Shown: positions 1-9,085 of the stretch, piece after piece | How positions within the stretch are numbered: the first letter of the stretch is position 1 | Layout: each line of letters begins with the position of its first letter | Assembly: GCA_003136935.1 (NCBI GenBank) | Contig: PLEC01000011.1 | Span: 22,599-67,577, forward strand | Length of the DNA stretch: 44,979 nt | Source: Gammaproteobacteria bacterium | GTDB taxonomy: Bacteria; Pseudomonadota; Gammaproteobacteria; Steroidobacterales; Steroidobacteraceae | Direction of reading: 5' to 3' | Translations under genes and position numbers: made by a program | The notes under the pieces: model-generated | What the model saw: the letters and a program-made list of their open reading frames with translations, nothing else | The model's database searches: none | Told to the model about the DNA's origin: nothing

Positions 1-1089
1 GCGCAAGCGCCGGAGAGTTGCGGTGCCGTCATGGCGCATACGGTGACCGTTGCGGTGGCGCCGGTCCCCGGGGAACTCTCACGGCGCCACTCCCATGCGA
101 CCGAGTGGGTGTTGCTGACGTCCGGCACGACGGGCGCCCCGAAGCTGGTTCTCCACACCCTCGCGAGCCTCACGAGTGTGCTGGCGCAATGCGCTCCCGC
201 GCCCGGCAGCGCCCTGTGGAGCACGTTTTACGACATCCGCCGTTACGGCGGGCTGCAGGTGTTCCTGCGCGCCATGTATATCGGCTCGCTGCTGCTGTCA
301 GCGCCGGACGAGCCGGTGGGGGATTTCTTCGCGCGCGCACGCACTGCAGGGGTGACGCATATTTCCGGCACGCCATCACACTGGCGCCGGGCGCTGATGA
401 GCGGCACGACCGCCGCGCTGGCGCCAGCGTACGTGCGCCTGTCCGGAGAGATCGCCGACCAGGCGATCCTGGACAGCCTGCGCGCCGCCTACCCGCGCGC
501 GCGCATCGCGCACGCGTTCGCCTCCACCGAGGCGGGCGTTGCGTTCGAAGTCGACGACGGCCTGGCCGGCTTTCCGGCGGACCTGCTGCGTACGGCGGAC
601 GGAGAAATGCAGTTGCGGGTGATGGCCGATACGCTGCAGATCCGCTCGCCCGGAAATGCGGTGCGGTACCTTGGCGAGGAGGCGGGTGCACTGCGGCGCG
701 CCGATGGCTTCGTCGACACCGGCGACCGCGTCGAACTGCGCGGCGAGCGCTATCATTTCGTCGGCCGCGCCGGCGGAGTCATTAACGTCGGTGGCCTTAA
801 AGTACATCCGGAGGAGGTCGAAGCGGTGATCAACTCTCATCCGTGGGTGCGCATGTCGCTCGCCAGGGCGCGGCGTAGCCCGATCACCGGAGCGGTGGTG
901 ACGGCGGAGGTCGTGCTGGCGGAGCACGTCAGCGGTGCACGCGAGCGGCCGGCTGACGAGGCTCTGACGCAGGAAATTCTCGCGGCCTGCCGGCGTGCCC
1001 TGCCCGCACACAAGGTTCCTACCGTGATCCGCATCGTGCCGGCGCTCGAAGTCTCAGTTGCCGGAAAGCTGGTGCGTCCGAATGCGTAA
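1..1089 (+). CDS. AMP-dependent synthetase/acyl-CoA ligase, C-terminal part (5' partial at window edge)
   Basis: Frame open from base 1; P-loop-like motif LLTSGTTGAPKLV, later GDRVELRGERYHFVGRAGGVINVGGLKVHPEEVE (adenylate-forming family C-terminal motifs). Confidence 0.85.
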   Translation, partial: AQAPESCGAVMAHTVTVAVAPVPGELSRRHSHATEWVLLTSGTTGAPKLVLHTLASLTSVLAQCAPAPGSALWSTFYDIRRYGGLQVFLRAMYIGSLLLSAPDEPVGDFFARARTAGVTHISGTPSHWRRALMSGTTAALAPAYVRLSGEIADQAILDSLRAAYPRARIAHAFASTEAGVAFEVDDGLAGFPADLLRTADGEMQLRVMADTLQIRSPGNAVRYLGEEAGALRRADGFVDTGDRVELRGERYHFVGRAGGVINVGGLKVHPEEVEAVINSHPWVRMSLARARRSPITGAVVTAEVVLAEHVSGARERPADEALTQEILAACRRALPAHKVPTVIRIVPALEVSVAGKLVRPNA

Positions 1090-1816
1090 CATCATCGTGA
1101 CCGGGGCCAGCCGGGGCCTGGGGCTTGCGATCGCCTCCACGCTCGCCGCCGGCGGCGACTGCGTGATCGCCGTGGCGCGCAATGCGACCCCGGAGCTTAC
1201 CGCTGCGACTGCGGCCGCAACACGCGCCGGCAGCGGCGCGGTCGAGTTCCGCTCATTCGACCTCACCGACACTCCCGCAATTGCTGGCTTCGTCTCCGGG
1301 GTGCGCAAGGAGTTTGGGCCCCTCTACGGACTCGTAAACAATGCGGGTCTTGGCACGGCCGGGGTGCTCGCCATCATGCGCGAGGCTGACATCGAGCAGC
1401 TCACGCGCCTGAACGTCATCGCACCGCTGGTGCTGACCAAGCACGTCGTGCGTGCAATGATGCTCGAACGCGCCGGGCGTATCGTCAACATCAGCTCCAT
1501 CATAGGGTCAACCGGCTACCCGGGCCTGTCGGCGTATGCCGCCACCAAGGCGGCCCTGCAGGGGTTCACGCGCTCGCTGGCGCGCGAAGTGGGCTCGCTG
1601 GGTATAACCGTCAACGCGGTGGCCCCGGGGTTCATCAGCACCGAGATGACGGCCGACCTGGGGGAGGAGCAGCGCGAGCAGATCGTGCGCCGCAGCGCGC
1701 TTAAGCGCATGGCTGTTCCGCAAGACGTGGCCGCCGCAGTGGAGTTCCTCATGAGCGAGAAGGCGAAGAACATTACCGGCATCACGCTGACCGTGGATGC
1801 GGGGAACACCGCATGA
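1082..1816 (+). CDS. SDR-family oxidoreductase (FabG-like)
   Basis: MRNIIVTGASRGLGLAIA (TGxxxGxG), NNAG, S-x-YAATK catalytic motif; start overlaps the stop of the previous gene. Confidence 0.9.
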   Translation: MRNIIVTGASRGLGLAIASTLAAGGDCVIAVARNATPELTAATAAATRAGSGAVEFRSFDLTDTPAIAGFVSGVRKEFGPLYGLVNNAGLGTAGVLAIMREADIEQLTRLNVIAPLVLTKHVVRAMMLERAGRIVNISSIIGSTGYPGLSAYAATKAALQGFTRSLAREVGSLGITVNAVAPGFISTEMTADLGEEQREQIVRRSALKRMAVPQDVAAAVEFLMSEKAKNITGITLTVDAGNTA

Positions 1817-3093
1817 AGCCAGAGACGATTGCCCTGCACGGCGGGTTCGATTCGGATCCTACGACCAAGGCTGTCGCGGTGCCGATCTACCAGACGGTCG
1901 CGTACTCCTTCGACAGCGCGGCCCACGGCGCGGCATTATTCAACCTCGAGACGGAGGGTTACCGCTACAGCCGCATTTCCAACCCGACCAACGCGGTGCT
2001 GGAAGCGCGCGTGGCGCAGCTCGAGGGCGGCGCGGATGCATTGAGCGTGAGCTCCGGTCAGGCGGCGCTCTACTACTCGGTCCTGACGGTGACGCGCGCG
2101 GGGCTCAACATCGTTTCCCCGCCGCAGCTCTACGGCACTACCCATACCCTGTTTGCCCACGTGCTGCCGCAGCTCGGCATCCAGGTGCGTCTCGCGCAAT
2201 CTGATGAACCCGCAGCGCTCGCAGCCCTGATTGATGAGAACACGCGGGCGGTGTTCTGCGAGACCGTCGGCAACCCGGCGGGCAACGTCAGTGATCTCGC
2301 CGGGCTCGCCGCGGTCGCGCACGCGGCCGGGGTGCCTCTGATCGTGGACAACACCGTGCCGACACCCATACTCGTGCGCCCGATTGATCATGGCGCGGAC
2401 GTCGTGATCCACTCGCTCACCAAGTTCCTGGGCGGCCACGGCACCACGCTCGGCGGCATCATTATCGACAGCGGCAAGTTCCCCTGGAAACAACACGCGG
2501 CGCGCTTCCCGATGCTGACCGAACCAGATGAGTCCTACCATGGGCTCGTCTACACCGATCACTACGGCGCCTGCGCCTACATCGGACGCTGCCGTAGTGT
2601 CTTCCAGCGCACCATAGGCGCGGTGCTTGCGCCCATCAGCGCATTCCTGCTGCTGCAGGGTGTAGAAACCGTGGCGCTGCGGGTCGAGCGGCACGTCGAG
2701 AATGCGCGCCGCGTGGCTGAATTCCTGCGAGGTGATTCCCGTGTTGCTGCAGTAAGTTACGCGGGTTTCCCAGAAAGTCCCTACTATCCCCTGGTGCAGA
2801 AGTACCTGGGGGGTCGTGCCTGTTCGCTGCTGACGTTTGCAATCAAGGGGGGCTTTGAGGGTGGCGTACGCTTCTACGACGCGCTGCGCCTGTTCAAGCG
2901 GCTCGTGAACCTCGGGGATGCGAAGTCGCTGGCCTGCCATCCGGCGTCCACCACACATCGTCAAATGTCGCGCGAGGAACAGCGGCTCGCCGGCATCGGC
3001 CCCGAAACCATCCGCCTTAGTGTTGGTATCGAGCACATCGATGATATCATCGCCGATCTCGATCAGGCGCTGGCCGCAGCCACGGGTCCCTGA
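1813..3093 (+). CDS. Cys/Met-metabolism PLP enzyme, O-acetylhomoserine aminocarboxypropyltransferase (MetY)-like
   Basis: KPETIALHGGFDSDPTTKAVAVPIYQTVAYSFDSA...GYRYSRISNPTNAVLE...HSLTKFLGGHGTTLGGIIID (PLP lysine); ATGA overlap with the upstream SDR. Confidence 0.88.
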   Translation: MKPETIALHGGFDSDPTTKAVAVPIYQTVAYSFDSAAHGAALFNLETEGYRYSRISNPTNAVLEARVAQLEGGADALSVSSGQAALYYSVLTVTRAGLNIVSPPQLYGTTHTLFAHVLPQLGIQVRLAQSDEPAALAALIDENTRAVFCETVGNPAGNVSDLAGLAAVAHAAGVPLIVDNTVPTPILVRPIDHGADVVIHSLTKFLGGHGTTLGGIIIDSGKFPWKQHAARFPMLTEPDESYHGLVYTDHYGACAYIGRCRSVFQRTIGAVLAPISAFLLLQGVETVALRVERHVENARRVAEFLRGDSRVAAVSYAGFPESPYYPLVQKYLGGRACSLLTFAIKGGFEGGVRFYDALRLFKRLVNLGDAKSLACHPASTTHRQMSREEQRLAGIGPETIRLSVGIEHIDDIIADLDQALAAATGP

Positions 3094-3113
3094 GCCTCGT
3101 GGATCGCCAGCCA

Positions 3114-4148
3114 ATGAGCGCCGAACCCATCACCGACCCGCAACCTGCCTTCCCCGTCGAGCGGTTGCCGACGGTTGCGATACTGGTGCCGTGCCTGAAC
3201 GAGGCCGCGGCGATTGCCAAGGTGGTGGACGATTTCAGGACCAGCGTGCCGCAGGCGCGGATCTTCGTTTACGACAACGGCTCCACGGACGACACCGTGT
3301 CCATAGCCCGCGCCGCCGGCGCGGTGGTGCGGGCCGAGCCCATGCGCGGCAAGGGCAACGTGGTGCGCCGCATGTTCGCCGACGTTGAGGCGGACGTGTT
3401 CGTGCTGGTCGATGGCGATGACACCTACGACGCCGCTGCGGCCCCCGAACTCATCGACAAGCTGCTGCGCGAATCCCTCGATATGGTCAACGCCGCGCGC
3501 CGCACCAGTGCGGCGGCGGCATACCGGACCGGTCACCGCTTCGGCAACTGGCTGCTGAGCACCCTGGTCGCCGCCCTGTTCGGCAACCGCCTCACCGACC
3601 TGCTGTCCGGGTACCGCGTGTTCTCCAGGCGATTCGTGAAGAGCTTCCCGGCACTCGCAGCGGGCTTCGAGACCGAGACCGAGCTGTCGGTGCATGCACT
3701 GCAGATGCGCCTGCCGGTGGCCGAGGTCGTGACTGCCTACCGCGAGCGGCCGCCGGGCTCAGCCAGCAAGCTGAATACCTACAAGGACGGAGTGCGGATA
3801 CTGCGCACCATCATGCAGCTGGTGAAGGAGGAGAAGCCGCTCGCGTTCTTCTCCGTGATCTCGGCGCTCCTCGCCGCGACCTCCCTGCTGCTGGGGGTTC
3901 CCGTCACCATCGAGTTCATGCATACGGGGCTCGTGCCGCGGCTTCCGACCGCACTGCTGGCGGCCTCCATCGCCATCCTGAGCTTCCTTGGCTTTGCCTG
4001 CGGGCTGATCCTGGACACCGTCAGCCGCGGCCGGATGGAGGCCAAGCGGCTTGCATACCTTTCGGTGCCGGTGCGATTCAGCTCGGCAGCGCGGGCCGAA
4101 AACGGTTTCGGCACCAGCGATAGGACAGCATCATCGCCGCGAGCGTAA
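3114..4148 (+). CDS. Glycosyltransferase family 2 (DPM1-like) with C-terminal TM segments
   Basis: VAILVPCLNEAAAIAKVVDDF...VYDNGSTDDT...VLVDGDDTYD; hydrophobic C-terminus. Alternative GTG start at 3099. Confidence 0.85.
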   Translation: MSAEPITDPQPAFPVERLPTVAILVPCLNEAAAIAKVVDDFRTSVPQARIFVYDNGSTDDTVSIARAAGAVVRAEPMRGKGNVVRRMFADVEADVFVLVDGDDTYDAAAAPELIDKLLRESLDMVNAARRTSAAAAYRTGHRFGNWLLSTLVAALFGNRLTDLLSGYRVFSRRFVKSFPALAAGFETETELSVHALQMRLPVAEVVTAYRERPPGSASKLNTYKDGVRILRTIMQLVKEEKPLAFFSVISALLAATSLLLGVPVTIEFMHTGLVPRLPTALLAASIAILSFLGFACGLILDTVSRGRMEAKRLAYLSVPVRFSSAARAENGFGTSDRTASSPRA

Positions 4149-4530
4149 GCAGACACGTGACGCGACTCTGGTAGCGGTCATGGACCGACGACAGAGCGCC
4201 CGTCACCAGGGCGTTGGCGGCGATGGCGGCGAGCAGCGTCCCCGAGACGGCGGCGAGCCTCGGGCCGGTGGAATCGGCAAAGAGCAGCGCCATGGCTGCG
4301 CTGCTGACGCTGGCGGCGTAGGTCGCGACCGTCTCGTATCCGCCCGCGGCAGTCATTGGCGGTCCCCAGAGCACGAAATCCGCCGTCGATTCAAAGCGCT
4401 CCTGCTCCGGCGTCAGGTGATCCCGGTAGGCGCGTATGAGCGGCAGCTGCGGACAGATGGAATAGCCACGCTGCGGGCAGGCAGTCTCGAGATAATCAAG
4501 CGCCACACCGTCATCGATCAGACCGATGGG
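4078..4530 (-). pseudogene. C-terminal remnant of a polytopic membrane protein (N-terminus missing)
   Basis: Reverse-strand ORF 4078..4707 gives plausible protein only from about IGLIDDGVALDYLETACPQRGYSICPQLP...HDRYQSRVTCLLTLAAMM; upstream residues are GtrA DNA read in another frame, so the coding part starts where GtrA ends. Confidence 0.6.
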
Positions 4531-4937
4531 CGCCGGAACACGAAGCGCCGCGCCACGAAGTAGTTGATTGCCAGCCCGGCGAGTGATCCGGCGGCGACGC
4601 CAAGGACCGGATGGCGGGTGACGCGCGCACTGCCCTGGATCAGCGCGTAGTACACCCCGAGGTTGGCTGTGGCGCCCGCCAGCTGCGAGACGCCGTAGCG
4701 GGCCCACTCCGCGAACAGCTTCGGACTGGATGCGTCGCTGAAAGTCAGCCGCCGGTTCAGCGCCCAGGTGGCGGTCATGGCCGTCAGGTAGGAGAACACG
4801 CGCCCGAGCCGCAGTCCCGCGCCCAGCGCGATACCAAGGTACAGCGTGCAGCTGTCGACGACGAAGCCGGCGACGCCCACGATCGCGAAGCTCAGCAGGC
4901 GGCGGGGCTCGCTCATCGATCGTGGCTGGCCGGTCAT
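4518..4937 (-). CDS. GtrA-family membrane protein
   Basis: LLSFAIVGVAGFVVDSCTLYLGIALG...VFSYLTAMTATWALNRRLTF...NYFVARRFVFRRP typical of GtrA; internal alternative start at 4916. Confidence 0.85.
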   Translation of the reverse strand: MTGQPRSMSEPRRLLSFAIVGVAGFVVDSCTLYLGIALGAGLRLGRVFSYLTAMTATWALNRRLTFSDASSPKLFAEWARYGVSQLAGATANLGVYYALIQGSARVTRHPVLGVAAGSLAGLAINYFVARRFVFRRPSV

Positions 4938-5061
4938 GTCTGTTTGTAGCCGCGGCGGGTTCCCGTCATGATACGTGAACACCGTTTGCGGGCATGCCGA
5001 ATCACGTGCAACACATAATCGCCAGCGCCGCTGCGCTGCCGACGACGGGCACGAGGCGTTG

Positions 5062-6468
5062 ATGGCGCTGCGTGCTCCGGCAGCGGCGCTCTTCCCATCG
5101 CGCGCCCAGCGCGAGCGCCTGGATGATCTGCTGACGCGTACTCTGGCGGCGGCGGCCGAGCGCGTCGCGCGCGGTCCGGTCATGCCGGACCTGGACATGG
5201 TGCAGTTTCGCGCGGAGCTGGCACGTTTCGATTTCGCGGCCCCGCAAGACCTGCAGCGGCTCATTGGCTGGATCACGACGCAGCTCGAGCACGGTGCCGT
5301 GCATATGGGCAATCCGCGCTACTTCGGTCTCTTCAACCCGGCAGCCAACTTCCCTTCGCAGTGCGCCGATCGCATCAGCGGCGCATTTAACCCGCAGCTG
5401 GCGAGTTCCGGCTCCTCCCCGGCGCCGGTGGAGATCGAGGCGCACGTGGTGCGCGCGATCGCGCGGCGTGCGGGACTGCCCGACGAATCCGCCGGGCACT
5501 TCACCACTGCCGGATCCGAAGCCAACTACACCGCACTCCTGTGCGCCCTGACGCGTGCGGCGCCGGCCTTTGCGAGCGAGGGCGTGCGCGCGTTTTCAGG
5601 TCCGGTCGCGATGTACACCTCGCGCGAGTGCCAGCCAGCCTGGTTCAAGATCGCGCACCAGGCCGGAATCGGACGCGCCGCCCTGAAGCTGATCGCGACC
5701 ACCGCGCGCGGCGAAATGGACGGCGACGCGCTGACGCAGGCCATCGAGAGCGATCGGCGGGCGGGGGTTGTGCCGGTGCTGATCTCTGCCACCGCCGGCA
5801 CCACCGGTGGCGGCATGGTTGACCCGCTGGCGCACTGCGCAGACGTCGCGCGCAGCTACGGACTCTGGTACCACGTTGACGCGGCCTGGGGGGGCGCGGC
5901 GCTGTGCTCAGCGCGCCTGCGCGGTGTGCTCGCCGGCATCGAGCGGGCCGACTCGCTCACCATCGACGCTCACAAGTGGTTTGCCACCACCATGGGCTGC
6001 GGGATGTTCGTCACGCGCCACCCGGCGCTGCTGAGCGAGACGTTCCGGGCGGCGACGGACTTCATGCCTTCGACGGTTTCGGCGCTCGACCCGTACCTGA
6101 ACAGCGCGCAATGGTCGCGCCGCTTCATGGGACTGAAGCTGTTCCTGTCGCTGGCCACTGCCGGTTGGGACGGGTACGCCGTGCACGTGGAGCGGGCCGT
6201 GGAGGTGATCGCGCTGATTAGGGCGCGCCTGCTTGCCGCGGGCTGGTCAGCGCGTAACGACTCGCAACTCGCGGTGCTGTGCGTGGTGCCCCCGGACGGG
6301 TTTCCGAGCATTCGCGAGATCGTCCGCCGGGTACTCGCCTCGGGTCGCGCCTGGGTGGCGGCGACGAGCTTTGCCGGTCAGGAGGTGGTGCGGATCTGCG
6401 CAACCCACGGGGAGATCTCAGCCGCGGACATCGACGAACTGGTCGCGTCCTTAAACGCCGCGCGCTGA
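5062..6468 (+). CDS. Group II PLP-dependent decarboxylase (aromatic-L-amino-acid/glutamate decarboxylase-like)
   Basis: HFTTAGSEANYTALLCAL, YHVDAAWGGAALCS, SLTIDAHKWFATTMGCG (PLP lysine). Alternative upstream start at 4975. Confidence 0.88.
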   Translation: MALRAPAAALFPSRAQRERLDDLLTRTLAAAAERVARGPVMPDLDMVQFRAELARFDFAAPQDLQRLIGWITTQLEHGAVHMGNPRYFGLFNPAANFPSQCADRISGAFNPQLASSGSSPAPVEIEAHVVRAIARRAGLPDESAGHFTTAGSEANYTALLCALTRAAPAFASEGVRAFSGPVAMYTSRECQPAWFKIAHQAGIGRAALKLIATTARGEMDGDALTQAIESDRRAGVVPVLISATAGTTGGGMVDPLAHCADVARSYGLWYHVDAAWGGAALCSARLRGVLAGIERADSLTIDAHKWFATTMGCGMFVTRHPALLSETFRAATDFMPSTVSALDPYLNSAQWSRRFMGLKLFLSLATAGWDGYAVHVERAVEVIALIRARLLAAGWSARNDSQLAVLCVVPPDGFPSIREIVRRVLASGRAWVAATSFAGQEVVRICATHGEISAADIDELVASLNAAR

Positions 6469-6735
6469 CTCGCCCAGCCTGTTCAGCATCGCTTCGACCG
6501 AAGCGATGGACTCGAAATTTTCCGGCGTGATGTCGGTCTGGGGAATCGCAAGGTTGAATTCCACCTCGATGGCGAGCATCAGTTTCACCATCTTGATGGA
6601 GCTCATGCCGAGATCGCTTAAGCGCGCATCGATCGGCATGGGGCGCGCGCCACCCGCCTGGCCCAGGATCTGACGGATCAGGCCGATAAGGCGTTCGCGC
6701 GTGGTGGCCTGCGGCTGGGATTTCACGTCGTTCAT
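6451..6735 (-). CDS. Acyl/peptidyl carrier protein, candidate partner of the aa:CP ligase
   Basis: MNDVKSQPQATTRERLIGLIRQILGQ...DLGMSSIKMVKLMLAIEVEFNLAIPQTDITPENFESIASVEAML; DxGxSS phosphopantetheine serine. Confidence 0.85.
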   Translation of the reverse strand: MNDVKSQPQATTRERLIGLIRQILGQAGGARPMPIDARLSDLGMSSIKMVKLMLAIEVEFNLAIPQTDITPENFESIASVEAMLNRLGESARGV

Positions 6736-6740
6736 GGACT

Positions 6741-7757
6741 TCAGTGCACCGCTGTTGTGAGTGCGAGGGGTCGATGCGCGCTGGCATCGGGGCGTACCGC
6801 CCCCGCGAGCAACGCGAGCCAGTTGCCGTAGATGGTTGCCGCAGCGTCGGTCCAGGGATTGCCCAGGTCCAGCGCGGCCGCCGCAGTCGGAAAGTCCGCC
6901 AGCAGTTCCGGCCGCGGGCCCCGCAGCGCCCGCTGGCGGAACTCGTCCAGCACGGCGGATGCGGCGGGGGAGAAGTAATCGCGTGGCTGCAGCGGGTAGG
7001 CCGCCTGCTCGCCGCGCAGAAAGCGGCCGACATCGCGGCGATACTCCCTCAGGAGCGTGACATTCTCGTACTCGGGATGCCCCTGGAAGCACAGGAACAG
7101 GCTGCGCCGCTGGCGGATGAAGGTGTCCGCGCCGGTGGCGCCCGAGGAGCTGAGGATCGTGTATCCCGACTCGCGCAGCGCCACGATGGGTAAGTCGTTC
7201 CAACGGGAGTGCGGCAGCCTCAGCGGCGCCCCGATCCCGGCTGTGAGTGGATGCGCCGCCAGAATATCGTGGCGGAATACGCCGCAGAGCTTTTGCGCAA
7301 GGCGCTGCCGCTGCACACCGTCGAAGTGCAGTACGGCTGCGTGCGCGGCGAGGCACGAGCAGATGCTGGAGGCGGTATGGGCGTCCGCCCATTCCAGTAC
7401 CTCAACGAATCTTGGCCAGTACGGCTCCTCGGGCAGCGGGCGACCGCTGGCTTCCATGCCGGTGACGATCAGGGCATCCGGTGGATCGGATTGCAGCTCA
7501 TCGACGTGCCAGTAGCCGCGCGTGGCAATATGCTCGCGGGCCGCCGGCGTGCGCGCCACCTCAGGGAGGGTGAAAAACCGCAATTTCACGGGGTCGGAGC
7601 CGGCGGCGGTCTCGAGAAGCCGTGTGAACTGCGTCTCAGTGGATTCCAATGCCGAATCGGGCATGTTGTTCACCAGCCCCACCACGACGCCGCGCGCGCG
7701 CTCCGACGCTCTGGCGGCGGGCGTCCGGCGGGGGCTGGATTCGATTTCAAGCGGCAT
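6741..7757 (-). CDS. MetA-like homoserine O-acyltransferase (GATase-like fold), divergent
   Basis: GLVNNMPDSALESTETQFTRLL, DALIVTGMEASGRPLPEEPYWPRFVEVLEWA, candidate catalytic Cys in SSICSCLAAHAAVLHFDGV, LCFQGHPEYENVTLLREYRRDV (His/Glu pair). Confidence 0.82.
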   Translation of the reverse strand: MPLEIESSPRRTPAARASERARGVVVGLVNNMPDSALESTETQFTRLLETAAGSDPVKLRFFTLPEVARTPAAREHIATRGYWHVDELQSDPPDALIVTGMEASGRPLPEEPYWPRFVEVLEWADAHTASSICSCLAAHAAVLHFDGVQRQRLAQKLCGVFRHDILAAHPLTAGIGAPLRLPHSRWNDLPIVALRESGYTILSSSGATGADTFIRQRRSLFLCFQGHPEYENVTLLREYRRDVGRFLRGEQAAYPLQPRDYFSPAASAVLDEFRQRALRGPRPELLADFPTAAAALDLGNPWTDAAATIYGNWLALLAGAVRPDASAHRPLALTTAVH

Positions 7758-7871
7758 CGGGCTTTACTTAAATATAATGTTCAATGGCTTGAGGCCGTCG
7801 ACAGATCCGTCAAGTCCCTACTGGTAGCTTAGCGGTCAAGTACGACGAAAACATAGATAAAGGTCACTAAC

Positions 7872-9080
7872 GTGGAAGCGTCGCCGACGACTGCGGCGGG
7901 TGCGCGGGGCACCGATGCCCAGCCCGCCGATTTAAGAACCCGGGCCCGCGCGGTCGCGGCGATCGCCGCGCAGCACGCGCCTGACGTAGACAGCGCCGCA
8001 CGCTTTCCGGCCGAGGCGTTCGCCGCGGTCAAGGCGCAGCGACTGCTCGGCATCGCGGTGCCGAAAGCCGCTGGCGGCGAGGGCGCCTCCATCGCCGACG
8101 TGGCCGATGTCTGCTACCAGCTCGGTCAGTCATGCGCCTCGACCGGCATGATCTACGCGATGCACCAGATCAAGATCGCCTGCATCCAGCGCCACATGCG
8201 CGGCAGCGCGACCCTGGCGGAGACCTTGCGTCGCGTGTGCGCGGAGCAGCTGCTGCTGGCGTCTTCGACCACGGAGGGGCAGGGCGGCGGCAATGTGCGC
8301 TCCAGCGAGGCGCCGATCGAGTACCAGGAAGGACGCATCACGCTCGAGCGTGCAGCGAGCGTCATATCCTACGGCGCGTACGCGGATGGCATCGTCACGA
8401 CGGCACGCCGCACCAGCACCTCATTGCCGTCGGATCAGGTGCTGATCGCGTTTCTGAAAGCCGACTACACGCTGACGCGACTACAGGGATGGAACACGCT
8501 CGGCATGCGTGGCACCTGCAGCGAGGGGTACACCCTGCGTGCCTCGGGGGTTCCCGGGCAGATCATGCCCGACGCGTACGAGATCATTCACGCCCAGACC
8601 ATGGTGCCCACGGCGCACCTCTTGTGGGGTTCGGTGTGGACGGGCATCGCCGCCGGCGCCGTGACGCGCGCCCAGGCCTTTATCCGCCAGGCGGTGCGTG
8701 CGAGCGGCGGCAACATGCCGCCCGGTGCGCCGCAGTTCACCAAGGCGCTGGGCACGCTGCGGACGTTACGCGGGATGCTCGCGACCTCGCTGCGCACTTA
8801 CGAGCGCAGCATGGGCGATCCCAAGGCGCTCGCCTCGCTGGAATTTCAGTCCATGATCACGCTCACCAAGGTCGAGGCGTCGGAACTCGCGGTGGCAACC
8901 GTCATGAGCGCCCTGCGTGCGTGCGGACTGTCCGGCTATCGCAGTGACAGCGAGTTCAGCATCGAGCGCCACCTGCGCGACGTACTGTCCTCGCCGATCA
9001 TGATCAACAACGACCGCATTCTGGCGAACCTCGCCAATTCGGCGCTGCTGACACCGATTCCGGGCTCGGTGCGCGACTGA
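7872..9080 (+). CDS. Acyl-CoA dehydrogenase family protein
   Basis: DSAARFPAEAFAAVKAQRLLGIAVPKAAGGEGASIADVADVCYQLGQSCASTGMIYAMHQI; LQGWNTLGMRGTCSEGYTLRASGVP; typical ACAD layout. Confidence 0.88.
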   Translation: MEASPTTAAGARGTDAQPADLRTRARAVAAIAAQHAPDVDSAARFPAEAFAAVKAQRLLGIAVPKAAGGEGASIADVADVCYQLGQSCASTGMIYAMHQIKIACIQRHMRGSATLAETLRRVCAEQLLLASSTTEGQGGGNVRSSEAPIEYQEGRITLERAASVISYGAYADGIVTTARRTSTSLPSDQVLIAFLKADYTLTRLQGWNTLGMRGTCSEGYTLRASGVPGQIMPDAYEIIHAQTMVPTAHLLWGSVWTGIAAGAVTRAQAFIRQAVRASGGNMPPGAPQFTKALGTLRTLRGMLATSLRTYERSMGDPKALASLEFQSMITLTKVEASELAVATVMSALRACGLSGYRSDSEFSIERHLRDVLSSPIMINNDRILANLANSALLTPIPGSVRD

Positions 9081-9085
9081 CCGCC

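Noticed and set aside
376-1011. Long antisense ORFs opposite the AMP ligase, and similar ones throughout the GC-rich part
   Set aside because: Arg/Ala/Pro-rich shadow frames expected in high-GC DNA; the opposite strand has clear conserved motifs.
1936-3114. 392-aa reverse ORF opposite the MetY-like gene
   Set aside because: Shadow ORF; no domain-like sequence, and the forward frame has all PLP-enzyme motifs.
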